A model generated the notes under the pieces. The model saw only the letters and a list, made by a program, of their open reading frames with translations. It ran no database searches and had not been told where the DNA came from. From the NCBI RefSeq assembly GCF_010104355.1, contig NZ_CP044972.1, forward strand, positions 372,001 to 436,000: DNA of 64,000 bases, written 5' to 3'. This DNA is from Hydrogenophaga sp. PBL-H3 (lineage in GTDB: Bacteria > Pseudomonadota > Gammaproteobacteria > Burkholderiales > Burkholderiaceae_C). The position numbers and the translations under genes were made by a program. Numbering within the stretch: position 1 is the first letter of the stretch; each line of letters starts with the position of its first letter. Positions 17,647-26,419 of this stretch are shown piece after piece.

Positions 17647-19043
17647 CAGTCACCCCGCATCTGTGCACCGTCTTCATGCTTCAGTCGCCGGAATCCCAGG
17701 ACGCACAGCGTGGTGAGGCTGCCGATGGCGAAGAAGACGAATGAAAAGTCACTGGCCTGCAACGCCGCCGAGGGGCCGCCGCGCAACCGACTGGCGAGCG
17801 CCAGCAAGGTGGAGCCGACGACCACACCGAAGGTCATCGACAACTGGTGCACCATGGTCGCCGCGGTGGTGGCGTGGCTGGCCTGTTCGCGCGGAATGTC
17901 GCTGTACCCCAGGCTGTTCAGCGCCACCATGGCCGTGGCGTTGCACAGCCCACCCAGCAACATCACACCGAACATCACTTCCTGTGGTGTGCGGGCCGTG
18001 AACAGGCCGTAGCCCACGTAGCACACGCTGGACGCCAGCGTGGCCGCGATGAGCATGGCGCGAAATCCGAAGCGGTGCAGCATCCACGAGACCGTCGTTC
18101 GGCTGGACAGCGATCCGATGGCCCCGGCAAAGGTGAGCAGGCCCGATTGCACAGGTGACAGACCGAAGCCGACCTGCATCAGCAAGGGCAGCAGGAAGGG
18201 CGCGGCGCCGATGGCGATTCGCAGGGGCACGGCGCCCACGATGGCGGTGCGGTAGGTGAAGTGCCCGAAGACCCTCAGATCGATCAAGGGGTGAGGTGCC
18301 CGGGAGCTGTGCCGGCGGTAGGACCACAGCGCCCACAACCCCAGCGCGATGACCGCCATCGTGGCGGCGGGCGACAGCAAGCCCTTGCCGCCCAGCTCGA
18401 GTCCCGATATCACCGCCAGGAGGCCCGAAGACAGCATGGCGAAGCCCATGGCATCGAAGGGCACACGCGGGTGTCGGTCCGGCCCGCTGGCATCCTCGGG
18501 GAGCATCCGCCAGGCCAGGAAGACGCCCAGCATTCCCAGCGGAAGCTGGATGATGAAAATCCATCGCCAGGACACGAGCGTGACAATGACGCCGCCCACC
18601 AGCGGGCCGGCCAGGCGGGCGACGGTGCCCGGCACCGTGAACCACACCATGGCGCGGATCATCTCCAGCGGCTTCACGTTTTGCAGCAGGATGAGGCGTC
18701 CCACCGGCACCATCATTGCCCCGCCCATGCCTTGCAACAGGCGGCAGGCCACCAGTTCAGGGAGGTCGCGAGCGAGTCCGCACAACATCGAGCCCAGGGT
18801 GAAGATGCCGATGGCCAAGCAAAAGAGGCGCTTCGGGCCGAAGCGTTCGGCGAGCCAGCCGCTCACGGGCAGGAACAACGCAAGACTGAGCAGGTAGCCG
18901 GTGATGGCCAGGTTCAGATGCAGGACGGGCACGTCCAGCGAGCGCGCCATCGATGGCAGCGCGGTGGCCAGCACGGTCGAGTCCAGGTTCTGCAGGAACA
19001 TCGGCCAGGCCACCACCAGCGGGAGCCAGCGGGCCGAGTTCAA
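17646..19043 (-). CDS. MFS transporter, DHA2 (EmrB/QacA-like) family
   Basis: A 465-residue inner-membrane protein with about 14 hydrophobic segments. Motif A-like LPVSGWLAERFGPKRLF is near residue 60, and motif C-like GPLVGGVIVTLVSWRWIFII is near 145. DHA2 pumps export drugs or organic acids with protons. The start is TTG at 19043, needed to keep the first helix (LPLVVAWPMFLQNLDSTVLA) whole. The downstream signal-less binding protein overlaps its stop. It lies inside the aromatic island, so it may export substrate or toxic intermediates. Confidence 0.88.
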   Translation of the reverse strand: MNSARWLPLVVAWPMFLQNLDSTVLATALPSMARSLDVPVLHLNLAITGYLLSLALFLPVSGWLAERFGPKRLFCLAIGIFTLGSMLCGLARDLPELVACRLLQGMGGAMMVPVGRLILLQNVKPLEMIRAMVWFTVPGTVARLAGPLVGGVIVTLVSWRWIFIIQLPLGMLGVFLAWRMLPEDASGPDRHPRVPFDAMGFAMLSSGLLAVISGLELGGKGLLSPAATMAVIALGLWALWSYRRHSSRAPHPLIDLRVFGHFTYRTAIVGAVPLRIAIGAAPFLLPLLMQVGFGLSPVQSGLLTFAGAIGSLSSRTTVSWMLHRFGFRAMLIAATLASSVCYVGYGLFTARTPQEVMFGVMLLGGLCNATAMVALNSLGYSDIPREQASHATTAATMVHQLSMTFGVVVGSTLLALASRLRGGPSAALQASDFSFVFFAIGSLTTLCVLGFRRLKHEDGAQMRGD

Positions 19044-19130
19044 ACCACCCCCACGAAACCAGCCGCGCGCGTGCGTGCGTGCGCTGACCTCGTGCCCTGC
19101 GTCGAAACGTCGCTCACGCGGGGTCGGACT

Positions 19131-20810
19131 TCATTTCCGCCGCCATTCCTCTGCCCAGTTGGTGGGCTGGTCGAAGCGCGAGACGTCCATGCCGGAGAAG
19201 TCGTTGGGCGCCACCCACGCGGTGGCGTAGAAGTACATCGGCAGGATGGGCAGCTCGTCGGCGGCGATGCGTTGGATCTTGGCCCAGGCGGCTTTGGCGG
19301 CCGCGGGTTGGAGCGCGGCTTCTGCTTCGATGACGGCGGCGTCCATGGCGACACTCGAGTAGCCCGAGAAGTTGTTGCCGGTCCACTCGTTCTGGTCGGT
19401 GGGAATGCTGTCGGTGCCCAGGAACAGCGCCGGCGAGGTCGATGGCGGGAACTGGATCGAAGACAGACTCATGCCGTTGAACTGGCGTTTGCGCATCTCT
19501 TCCCCATTGAACACGGCGATCGGTGCCTGCTTGACAGACAGGTTGATGCAGATGGCCTTGAGCTGGTTCTGCATCACCTGCGCGATTTGCAGGCGGGTCT
19601 GGTTGCCGGCCGTGGTGACCAGGTCGAACGCCATCTTCTGGCCAGTGCTGTTGACGCAGATGCCGTCCGGACCAGGTTTCCAGCCCGCTTCGGCCATGAG
19701 TGCGCGGGCACGGGCCAGGTCGTGGGTGTACTTCGGCACGTCGGTGCTGTGGTTCACGCTGGTCGGTACGACGATGCTGTTGGCCACGGGTTGGAGCTTC
19801 TCGAACAAACGGGCGCTGATGGCCTCGCGGTCGATGGCGAAGGCAATGGCCTTGCGCACCCGCACGTCGGCCAGCAGCGGGTTCTTGAGCTGGAACGCCA
19901 CCCGCTCGAGGTTGTAGCCAGGGCCAACGGGGAAGCTGAAGCGGCTGGCGTTTTCCTTGCGCAGCGTCAGCATCTGGGTGAAGCTGATGCCGCCGGGGCT
20001 CACCGGCACCGCATCCAGGTCGCCGGAGAGCAGGTTCTGCACCAGTGCCGTGGCGCTGCTTCTGTAGCTGAGCACGACCTTGGGAATATGAACCTGGTCG
20101 GGCCAATGCTTGTTGGCCACCAGCGTCACCTGGGCACCCAGTTGCATGGAGGACACCACGTAGGCGCCGTTCCACAGGCCGGGGTTGGTGGAGTCGCGGT
20201 TGTACAGACTCTGCTTGGCGTATTCATCGGGCGTCTTGAACTTCTCGTAGATCGGCCCTTCCAGGTGCGCGGGCAGCACGTGGTCCCAGCTGTCGTACCC
20301 CACAGCCACCTTGGGAAGATGCATCACCACGGTCTTGGCGTCGACAACATCGACCTTGGTGGCGCGCGTCCAGGCGTTGTAGTTCGAGAACCCCACGTTG
20401 CTGTCGTTGGCCATCTTCCATGTGAAGGCGATGTCTTTGGAACTGACCGGCGTGCCATCGCCCCATTTGACGTCGGGCCTGAGCTTGAGCGTGACCTGCA
20501 TGCCCTTCTTGCCCCCAGGCAAGTCCACGATCTTGGCCATGCCGCTTTCAAGGGTGGGCTTGACCGTGCAGAGAATGCACACGCTCTGGCCCGACGGATC
20601 GAAGGCGGTGATGGGTCGCTGGATGAATCCCATCAGGAAAAGCTTGGTGTTGTTGACCTGAATGAGCGGGTGGGTGTTGGGTACGAACTGCAACTGGCCC
20701 ACGACCAGCTGGCCCGTGTTCTGCGCCTGCAATGCGGTGGGCACCACGGCGAACACGGTGGTCGCGGCAGCAATGGCGGCACAGCGGCGTGACTTGAAAA
20801 TCGATGGCAT
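19131..20810 (-). CDS. ABC transporter substrate-binding protein, family 5 (peptide/opine/nickel type)
   Basis: A 559-residue periplasmic binding protein with an N-terminal signal sequence (basic MPSIFKSRRC, then AAIAAATTVFAVV and cleavage near AQA). SBP_bac_5 features follow, such as FQLKNPLLADVRVRKAIAFA and IDREAISARL. AGGAG lies 6 bases before the ATG. It is the only family-5 binding protein near the Opp-type transporter genes at 9865-13685, which lack one. Its promoter carries the same operator as that operon, so it is very likely the transporter's receptor. The ligand may be a peptide-like or other bulky conjugate. Confidence 0.92.
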   Translation of the reverse strand: MPSIFKSRRCAAIAAATTVFAVVPTALQAQNTGQLVVGQLQFVPNTHPLIQVNNTKLFLMGFIQRPITAFDPSGQSVCILCTVKPTLESGMAKIVDLPGGKKGMQVTLKLRPDVKWGDGTPVSSKDIAFTWKMANDSNVGFSNYNAWTRATKVDVVDAKTVVMHLPKVAVGYDSWDHVLPAHLEGPIYEKFKTPDEYAKQSLYNRDSTNPGLWNGAYVVSSMQLGAQVTLVANKHWPDQVHIPKVVLSYRSSATALVQNLLSGDLDAVPVSPGGISFTQMLTLRKENASRFSFPVGPGYNLERVAFQLKNPLLADVRVRKAIAFAIDREAISARLFEKLQPVANSIVVPTSVNHSTDVPKYTHDLARARALMAEAGWKPGPDGICVNSTGQKMAFDLVTTAGNQTRLQIAQVMQNQLKAICINLSVKQAPIAVFNGEEMRKRQFNGMSLSSIQFPPSTSPALFLGTDSIPTDQNEWTGNNFSGYSSVAMDAAVIEAEAALQPAAAKAAWAKIQRIAADELPILPMYFYATAWVAPNDFSGMDVSRFDQPTNWAEEWRRK

Positions 20811-20900
20811 TTTGTCTCCTGCAAGGTTCTTGTGAATGCGCCTCAGGGCGCTTGTTTTTTTCGTCTGTGCGGTCTTTGGGTGACTGCACTCCCGCTGGCG

Positions 20901-20953
20901 ATTATGTTGTCGGGCTGGCTGCAGGTACCTCGAATGAAGCTGTATCAGTTATA
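20901..20953 (-). promoter_or_regulatory. LysR-type operator and promoter of the binding-protein gene; shared with lysR
   Basis: On the minus strand TATAACTGATACAGC (20953-20939) is identical over 15 bases to the site at 8249-8263. GACAACATAATCGCC (20911-20897) lies 41 bases further and matches the second element at 8291. The site sits 28 bases upstream of the divergent LysR start, so the regulator probably also controls its own gene. The leader to the binding-protein ATG would be about 85 bases. Confidence 0.72.
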
Positions 20954-20980
20954 GTTAAAAGGAATAATAGGATCCGAGAC

Positions 20981-21898
20981 ATGGACATCAAGCAGCTGCG
21001 GTATTTCTCGACCATTGCCCAGGTTGGCAGCTTCAGCCGGGCCGCCACGGTGTTGCGAGTGACACAGCCGTCTCTCAGCAAACAGATCAGCCTCCTGGAA
21101 GAGGCCCTCGGCAGGCGCTTGTTCGTGAGAAACGGGCGCGGTGTTTCGCCGACGGAGGCCGGCACGCGCCTTCAGCGACATGCCCGCCGCATCCTGGACC
21201 AACTCGCAGAAGCCGAAGCGGATGTCAGGGCGACCGGGGCCGGGCGCTTCGCCATTGGACTGCCTTACACCTTGGCCGCCACCGTCGCCACGGAGCTGCT
21301 CTCCCGATTGAGAAAAATGGAACCCAGCGCGGATCTCGCCGTGATTCAAGGCCGATCCGCGTTCCTGATCGACAGCTTGTGCACAGGGGCCATCGATGTG
21401 GCGATCACCTACACGCCACCCTCGACCCCGCTCGTGGAGACGACGCCGCTGATCACCGAAGAGTTGTTCCTCATGGCCTCCCAGAAAAACGCGAAGGCAT
21501 TGGCGAAGAAGAGCCCCATCACCCTGGCCGATCTGTGCGATTTCCCCTTGATCGCACCGAGCCGACCCAACGCGATCAGGGCCACGTTCGAAGAGGCGCT
21601 TCGACGGGCCAAGAAGGTGCCCAAAGTCGTGATGGAAATCGACAACATTGAAACCATCATCGAGCTTGTCGCCAAGGGCGAAGGCTTTGCGGTGCTGTCG
21701 AATCTGTCGCGCAACCTCTCTCCCCACAAGCAGGACGTGGTGCCCCTGCCCATCGCTTCGCCGGGTCTGAAAAACGAGATCTGCATGGCCGTTTCAACAC
21801 GCGGTTCGTTGTCCCAGGCCAATGGCCGCCTGGTGACGTTGACTGGCGAGATCGGGCGCGAACTGCTGTTGGAGGCGGCGCACCGCCGAACACCATGA
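20981..21898 (+). CDS. LysR-family transcriptional regulator of the aromatic-uptake island
   Basis: A 305-residue regulator with an N-terminal winged helix (MDIKQLRYFSTIAQVGSFSR, then PSLSKQISLLEEALG with the recognition helix at about 28-45). The C-terminal effector domain resembles the Nac/CbbR-like short LTTR group. The ATG at 20981 was chosen because MDIKQLRYF is the usual LTTR start. It is divergent from the family-5 binding-protein gene, with an operator in the gap. The same operator is found ahead of the ABC/dioxygenase operon and the porin, which marks it as the likely local activator. The inducer is unknown. Confidence 0.92.
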   Translation: MDIKQLRYFSTIAQVGSFSRAATVLRVTQPSLSKQISLLEEALGRRLFVRNGRGVSPTEAGTRLQRHARRILDQLAEAEADVRATGAGRFAIGLPYTLAATVATELLSRLRKMEPSADLAVIQGRSAFLIDSLCTGAIDVAITYTPPSTPLVETTPLITEELFLMASQKNAKALAKKSPITLADLCDFPLIAPSRPNAIRATFEEALRRAKKVPKVVMEIDNIETIIELVAKGEGFAVLSNLSRNLSPHKQDVVPLPIASPGLKNEICMAVSTRGSLSQANGRLVTLTGEIGRELLLEAAHRRTP

Positions 21899-22170
21899 AC
21901 GGTTGCCTTGGTTGAGCGTCTGTTCGCGCATGGGTGTTCGATGCGGGAGTGCTTTGCCGGCGATGGCGTCTTGACGCGACGCCACAGCCTCCAGACGGAG
22001 GCCCGCGCAGAGCTCCTCGGGTTTCATGCGCTGAAGTTCGAGTGGTGCGCACGCCCCGCTTTCGCGCAGAGTGACCTGTCTTCCCCCGATTTTTGTGTGC
22101 ACGGCATGTCCCGGAAATCCCGGGAGTCCCGAGTTCATTCAGTCCGGAGGGGTGTGATAGTCGTTGATTG
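21899..22170. other. Intergenic region between lysR and porin operator
   Basis: No convincing gene is seen. A possible 87-codon frame across 21908-22171 has no family resemblance or good ribosome site. An inverted GC-rich patch (CCCGGAAATCCCGGG) lies near 22110-22125. The regulated promoter of the porin starts immediately downstream. Confidence 0.35.
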
Positions 22171-22227
22171 AATAACTGATACAGCCTGCCGGACGGTTAT
22201 TGGCGAGTGCATCGTCAACATAATTCG
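22171..22227 (+). promoter_or_regulatory. LysR-type operator and promoter of the porin gene
   Basis: AATAACTGATACAGC at 22171-22185 shares 14 bases with the sites at 8249 and 20939. CGTCAACATAATTCGCC at 22213-22229 repeats the second element, 42 bases downstream instead of 41. CATAAT at 22219-22224 is the candidate -10. The porin start is about 85 bases beyond. Confidence 0.7.
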
Positions 22228-22308
22228 CCCGCCGCAAGGTCCCGGAGCCAAGCGCTCAGGCACCGGAGGCTCGTTCATTCAATCCATTCCTGAGGAGACA
22301 CCCCCACT

Positions 22309-23274
22309 ATGAAAAAAACACTGGTCAGTCTTGGCGCCTTGGCAGCCGTGGCGACGACGGGCGCAGCCTTTGCACAATCCACCGTCACCTTGTCGGGCAT
22401 CATCGACAACGGCCTGCAAAAAACCAGTTCGGGTCAAGCGCTGAAGATGACCCCCAGCCGCAGCGGCACCAGCAACTGGACGCTGAGCGGTTCCGAAGAC
22501 CTGGGCGGTGGACTCAAGGCCGTGTTCCAGGTCTCCACGTCCTTCAACAGCGATGACGGCACCACGCCCGCCGCCAACGTATTGGGCAACAACGGCATGT
22601 TCGTCGGCCTCACGGGTGACTTCGGCACCGTGCGCGCGGGTCGACCTTCACACATTCTTTGGAGCAATGTGCTGTCGGCCAATGGCACCAAGGGCGTCTC
22701 CGGCTACGAAGCCTCCACCGCTCTCAACGTCCCACAGAACTATGGCGTGTTCCAGGCCAATGCCGTGCAGTACCTTTCACCAGCCATCGGGGGTCTTCGC
22801 GCGCAACTCGAATGGGTCCCATCCGAATCCGATGCCGCCGCCAAGAACGATGGCTACGGCATTGCACTGCGTTACGACGCTGGCCCGGTGAGCGCTTCGT
22901 TCGTGAACTACCGCGCTCCCAAAATCGGTACGCCCAAGGGGGAGCCTGTGAATCAGCTGGGGGTGGCATACGACTTCGGCGTTGCCAAGGCGTTCTTCAC
23001 TTACCGGGACCAGTCTGGCTTGGCCTCCACGCTCGACAACGCATGGGTGCTGGGCGTCAACGCTCCATTGGGCGCTGGTCTGGCCTACGCTCAGTACGGT
23101 GTCAGCGACCGGGTCGGCGATGACGCCCGCCGCGTGAGCGTGGGCTACCGGTACTACATGAGCAAGCGCACCACGTTCTACGTCAATGCGGGTCGGGCCA
23201 ATGCCGCCGCCAATGTGGATGCCGCGGGCAAGGCGACCACGGGCTACGGCTTCGGCATGCAGCACAACTTCTGA
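22309..23274 (+). CDS. Outer-membrane porin, Burkholderiales trimeric type
   Basis: A 321-residue general porin. The signal peptide MKKTLVSLGALAAVATTG ends at about residue 23 (AFA-QS). STVTLSGIIDNGLQK begins the first beta strand, and FGTVRAGRP with the following loop is typical of the family's eyelet region. The last residue is Phe (FGMQHNF), as needed for outer-membrane insertion. GAGGAG sits 11 bases before the ATG. With about 300 mature residues it is slightly short for the group. The shared operator suggests it admits the same substrate as the ABC importer. Confidence 0.93.
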   Translation: MKKTLVSLGALAAVATTGAAFAQSTVTLSGIIDNGLQKTSSGQALKMTPSRSGTSNWTLSGSEDLGGGLKAVFQVSTSFNSDDGTTPAANVLGNNGMFVGLTGDFGTVRAGRPSHILWSNVLSANGTKGVSGYEASTALNVPQNYGVFQANAVQYLSPAIGGLRAQLEWVPSESDAAAKNDGYGIALRYDAGPVSASFVNYRAPKIGTPKGEPVNQLGVAYDFGVAKAFFTYRDQSGLASTLDNAWVLGVNAPLGAGLAYAQYGVSDRVGDDARRVSVGYRYYMSKRTTFYVNAGRANAAANVDAAGKATTGYGFGMQHNF

Positions 23275-23309
23275 TGGCGGCCTGACACAACCAACGTCTC
23301 CTCGCCATT

Positions 23310-23339
23310 CACAAGCCGCAGGCCTGCCCGCGGCTTGTG
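23310..23339 (+). terminator. Hairpin after the porin gene
   Basis: CACAAGCCGC and GCGGCTTGTG form a perfect 10-bp stem around a 10-base loop, 35 bases past the porin stop. No clear T-run follows, so it may attenuate or stabilise rather than fully terminate before the reductase gene. Confidence 0.6.
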
Positions 23340-23381
23340 CGAACGATTTCGTGACGGTGGTGAGAGCGTCATCAACGAAAG

Positions 23382-24371
23382 ATGGATGCAGCGATGAAGT
23401 CAAGCGGGATGCCACCCACCCGATTCAAGGCGACAGTACACCGTGTGCTGGAGATTGCGAAAGGCATTCGCTCCTACGAGTTGACGCCATGCGAGGTCGA
23501 CACGTTTCCTGCTGCCACAGCAGGGGCGCATATTGATCTGCACCTGACGCCGACGCTCACCCGCTCCTATTCATTGTGTGGAAGACCGGGGGAGACCCTC
23601 GCGTACCAAGTTGCCGTGGCTTTGGATCCGCACGGTTCGGGCGGCTCCAGATACCTCTTTGACGAGGTCGTTCCCGGTCGGTTGCTGGAGATCTCGACAA
23701 CGACCAACCACTTCTCCTTCTGCGACGATGCTCCGTTCTCGGTGTTCGTTGCTGGCGGCATTGGCATCACGCCCTTGTGGTCCATGATTCAGGGCTTGAA
23801 GGGTCGCTCGGCGCGATGGATCCTGTACTACGCTGCGCGCAGCAAGATCCACGCTGCGTTTCTCGATGAGATCGAGTCCTTTGCTCAAGAGCATGGGGGC
23901 ACCATGGTCTTGAGTTTTGGCGACGATCCAGCGCGAGAAAGGTGGGACTTCCAGCAGGTCGTGGATCGAGCGCCGCTTGCCGCGCATTTCTACTGCTGTG
24001 GTCCCAAACGAATGATCGACGCCTTTGTTGCTTCGACCTCAGCCCTGCCGCCCGAGAGGGTGCACGTCGAATACTTCGAGGGCATTGCTGACAAGGGCGG
24101 TGACAAGGCGTTCACCGTCGAACTGGCCAAGTCTGGCAAGTGCCTGATCGTGTTGCCGGGAGAAACCATCCTGGAAGTCGTTGAGGCGGCCGGAATCTGT
24201 GTGGCGCATTCCTGCCGAGAGGGCGTGTGTGGCGCGTGCGAAGTGCGTGTGCTGTCGGGCACCCCGGACCACAAGGATCTGGTCTTGTCTGTGGAAGAAA
24301 AGGCGAAGAACCAAAGCATGATGATTTGCTGCTCCGGCTCGGCATCCCATCATCTTGTTCTTGATCTCTAG
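23382..24371 (+). CDS. Ferredoxin-NAD reductase of Rieske oxygenase type (VanB/phthalate dioxygenase reductase-like)
   Basis: A 329-residue electron-transfer protein. A flavin-binding domain (LTRSYSLCGRP near residue 50) and an NAD-binding domain (FVAGGIGITPLWSMI near 122) are followed by a C-terminal plant-type [2Fe-2S] domain with CVAHSCREGVCGACEVR and a last Cys in MMICCSGS. This is the class IA order, as in VanB. Such proteins feed electrons to a separate terminal oxygenase, but none is in the window. An O-demethylase role for methoxylated aromatics would fit the gallate-type dioxygenase nearby. The start could be ATG 23382 or 23394. Confidence 0.88.
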   Translation: MDAAMKSSGMPPTRFKATVHRVLEIAKGIRSYELTPCEVDTFPAATAGAHIDLHLTPTLTRSYSLCGRPGETLAYQVAVALDPHGSGGSRYLFDEVVPGRLLEISTTTNHFSFCDDAPFSVFVAGGIGITPLWSMIQGLKGRSARWILYYAARSKIHAAFLDEIESFAQEHGGTMVLSFGDDPARERWDFQQVVDRAPLAAHFYCCGPKRMIDAFVASTSALPPERVHVEYFEGIADKGGDKAFTVELAKSGKCLIVLPGETILEVVEAAGICVAHSCREGVCGACEVRVLSGTPDHKDLVLSVEEKAKNQSMMICCSGSASHHLVLDL

Positions 24372-24376
24372 CAATC

Positions 24377-24402
24377 CGCCCAGCCTGGTTCCCAGGCGGG
24401 CG
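24377..24402. terminator. Bidirectional hairpin between reductase and SMR genes
   Basis: CGCCC-A-GCCTGG, loop TTC, CCAGGC-GGGCG: 11 base pairs with one bulged base, six bases after the reductase stop and between convergent genes. No long T-run is seen on either side. Confidence 0.55.
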
Positions 24403-24436
24403 CCGCCGAACATCTGTCGGCCCGCAACGTGCGCGT

Positions 24437-24769
24437 TCAGTGCGCGCTGGTTTTCGAGAACACGTTGAGCACCACCACCCCGGCGATGATCAGGCCCATG
24501 CCGATCAGGCCGGGCAGGTCAATGCGCTGGCCGTACGCCAGCCAGGCCGCCGCCGTGATCAGCACAATGCCCAGACCCGACCAGACCGCGTAAGCAATGC
24601 CCACCGGCATGCTCTTGAGCACCACCGAGAGGCAGTAGAACGCCAGCCCGTAACCCAGCACGACCACCACCGACGGCCACAGCCGCGTGAAGCTCTCGCT
24701 GGCCTTGAGGGCCGTGGTGCCGATCACTTCGGCCACGATGGCAAGTCCGAGGATCAGCCAGGCGTTCAT
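24437..24769 (-). CDS. Small multidrug resistance protein, EmrE-like
   Basis: A 110-residue protein with four membrane helices. The N-terminus [20 protein letters not shown] has the essential Glu near residue 14, and [15 protein letters not shown] is the diagnostic SMR block of the Qac/EmrE subtype, not the guanidinium (Gdx/SugE) subtype. It exports cationic amphiphiles with protons. It starts five bases after the permease gene at 24775-25602, so it is the last gene of an ABC importer operon. An import system and a drug exporter in one transcript is unusual. Confidence 0.9.
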   Translation of the reverse strand: MNAWLILGLAIVAEVIGTTALKASESFTRLWPSVVVVLGYGLAFYCLSVVLKSMPVGIAYAVWSGLGIVLITAAAWLAYGQRIDLPGLIGMGLIIAGVVVLNVFSKTSAH

Positions 24770-24774
24770 GGTGC

Positions 24775-25602
24775 TCAGAGTTTCTCGGTTTCGCCCGTTC
24801 GCGGCTGCCACTTCATGAGCCGCTTCTCGATCCGGCCCACGGCGGCGTCGAGCACCAGCGCGAACGCGGTGAGCACCACGATGCCGGCCATCACGGTGTT
24901 GATGTCGAAGCTGCCCTCGGCCTGCAGGATCAGGTATCCCACACCCTGGCTGGAGCCCAGGTACTCGCCCACCACCGCGCCCACGAAGGCCAGGCCCACG
25001 CTGGTGTGCAGCGAGCTGAACACCCAGCTGGTGGCGCTGGGCAGGTACACATGGCGCAGCAACTGTTTCTGGCTTGCGCCCAGCATGCGGGCGTTGGCCA
25101 GGATGACCGGGCTCACTTCCTTCACGCCCTGGTAGACGTTGAAGAACACGATGAAGAACACCAGCGTGACACCCAGCGCCACCTTGCTCGCGATGCCCAG
25201 ACCAAACCACACCGCGAAGATCGGCGCCAGGATGATGCGCGGCATCGAGTTCATGGCCTTGATGTAGGGCTCCAGGATGGCCGAGGCCATGGGCGAGAGC
25301 GCGAGCCACAGGCCGCCGCCCAGACCGCCGATCGCGCCGATGGCAAACGCCAGCACGGTCTCTGTGAGGGTCACGCCCAGGTGCTGGTAGATGTCGGCAT
25401 TGGTGACGAACCAGGCCCAGATGCGCTCGGCCACGCGCAGCGGCTCACCGAAGAAGAACGCGGCCTGGCGGTCGTTCTCGAACATGAAGTTCGGCAGCAG
25501 GCCGGGCGCGGTCATGGCGTACCAGAACACGATGAGTGCGACCAGCAGACCGAGCTGCCACAGGCGCAAGGTCTTCGGCTGCGGTTTGATGAGGTTCCAC
25601 AT
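24775..25602 (-). CDS. ABC transporter permease, nitrate/sulfonate/taurine (SsuC/TauC) type
   Basis: A 275-residue inner-membrane protein with six hydrophobic segments. The EAA loop region reads [20 protein letters not shown] at about 169-188. It works with the ATPase at 25606 and the binding protein at 26420. The order binding protein, ATPase, permease with gaps of one to three bases shows one operon. The substrate (sulfonate, pyrimidine precursor, nitrate or aromatic acid) is not clear. Confidence 0.9.
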   Translation of the reverse strand: MWNLIKPQPKTLRLWQLGLLVALIVFWYAMTAPGLLPNFMFENDRQAAFFFGEPLRVAERIWAWFVTNADIYQHLGVTLTETVLAFAIGAIGGLGGGLWLALSPMASAILEPYIKAMNSMPRIILAPIFAVWFGLGIASKVALGVTLVFFIVFFNVYQGVKEVSPVILANARMLGASQKQLLRHVYLPSATSWVFSSLHTSVGLAFVGAVVGEYLGSSQGVGYLILQAEGSFDINTVMAGIVVLTAFALVLDAAVGRIEKRLMKWQPRTGETEKL

Positions 25603-25605
25603 GGC

Positions 25606-26418
25606 TCAGGCCACCTTGAGTTGTTGCTGGTAGCCCTTGAGCACTTCCTCGCGCATCACGGCCCAGATGGCGGCGTGCAGCTCGACGAAGCGGGCGGTGG
25701 TCTTGATCTCGGCCACGTCGCGCGGACGCGGGATGTCGATGCTGAACTCGCCGATCGGGTGGCTGGCCGGGCCGGCGCTGAGCACCACCACGCGGTCGCT
25801 CATTGCAATCGCTTCATCGAGGTCGTGCGTGATGAAAAGAACCGCTTTCTTTTTCGCGGCCCACAGGTCCAGCACCTCGTTTTCCATCAGCTGGCGCGTC
25901 TGGATGTCGAGGGCGGAAAACGGCTCGTCCATCAGGATGATGTCGGGATCGAGCACCAGCGTTTGCGCCAGGCTCGCGCGCTTGCGCATGCCGCCGCTCA
26001 TCTGGTGCGGGTAGCGGTCGCCAAAGCCGCCCAGGCCCACGCGGCGCAGCCAGTCCTCGGCTTGCGTGCGGGCGTCGGCGTCGGCCACGCCGCGAAACGA
26101 CAGGCCCGCCATCACGTTGCCCAGCGCCGTGCGCCAGGGCATCAGGCTCTCGGTCTGAAACATATAGCCCGCGCGCGTGTTGATGCCGGCCAGCGGCTCG
26201 CCGAACACAGTCACCGTGCCGGTGCTGGGCGAGAGCAGGCCGGCCGCGACGTTGAGCAGCGTGCTCTTGCCGCACCCGGTGGGGCCCACCACGCTCACGA
26301 ACTCGCCGGCGCCCACGGTCAGCGTCACATCGCGCACGGCGGTGTAGCGCTGGCCGGGGTCGTCCTTGCTGATGAAGGTGCAGGACACGCCCTGCAGGTC
26401 GATCGCAGGACTCGTCAC
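25606..26418 (-). CDS. ABC transporter ATP-binding protein, SsuB/TauB type
   Basis: A 270-residue ATPase. Walker A is GPTGCGKST near residue 43, the signature MSGGMRKRASLAQ is near 143, and Walker B ILMDEPFSALD is near 165, with the H-loop FITHDLDEA after it. The start is GTG at 26418, one base after the binding-protein stop. It ends three bases before the permease start. Confidence 0.92.
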   Translation of the reverse strand: MTSPAIDLQGVSCTFISKDDPGQRYTAVRDVTLTVGAGEFVSVVGPTGCGKSTLLNVAAGLLSPSTGTVTVFGEPLAGINTRAGYMFQTESLMPWRTALGNVMAGLSFRGVADADARTQAEDWLRRVGLGGFGDRYPHQMSGGMRKRASLAQTLVLDPDIILMDEPFSALDIQTRQLMENEVLDLWAAKKKAVLFITHDLDEAIAMSDRVVVLSAGPASHPIGEFSIDIPRPRDVAEIKTTARFVELHAAIWAVMREEVLKGYQQQLKVA

Positions 26419-26419
26419 A

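Noticed and set aside
18261..20792. 843-codon plus-strand open frame
   Set aside because: It is antisense to the MFS and binding-protein genes, both of which have clear families, starts and ribosome sites.
21908..22171. Possible 87-codon gene between lysR and the porin
   Set aside because: No ribosome site, no recognisable family and it runs into the operator; treated as intergenic.
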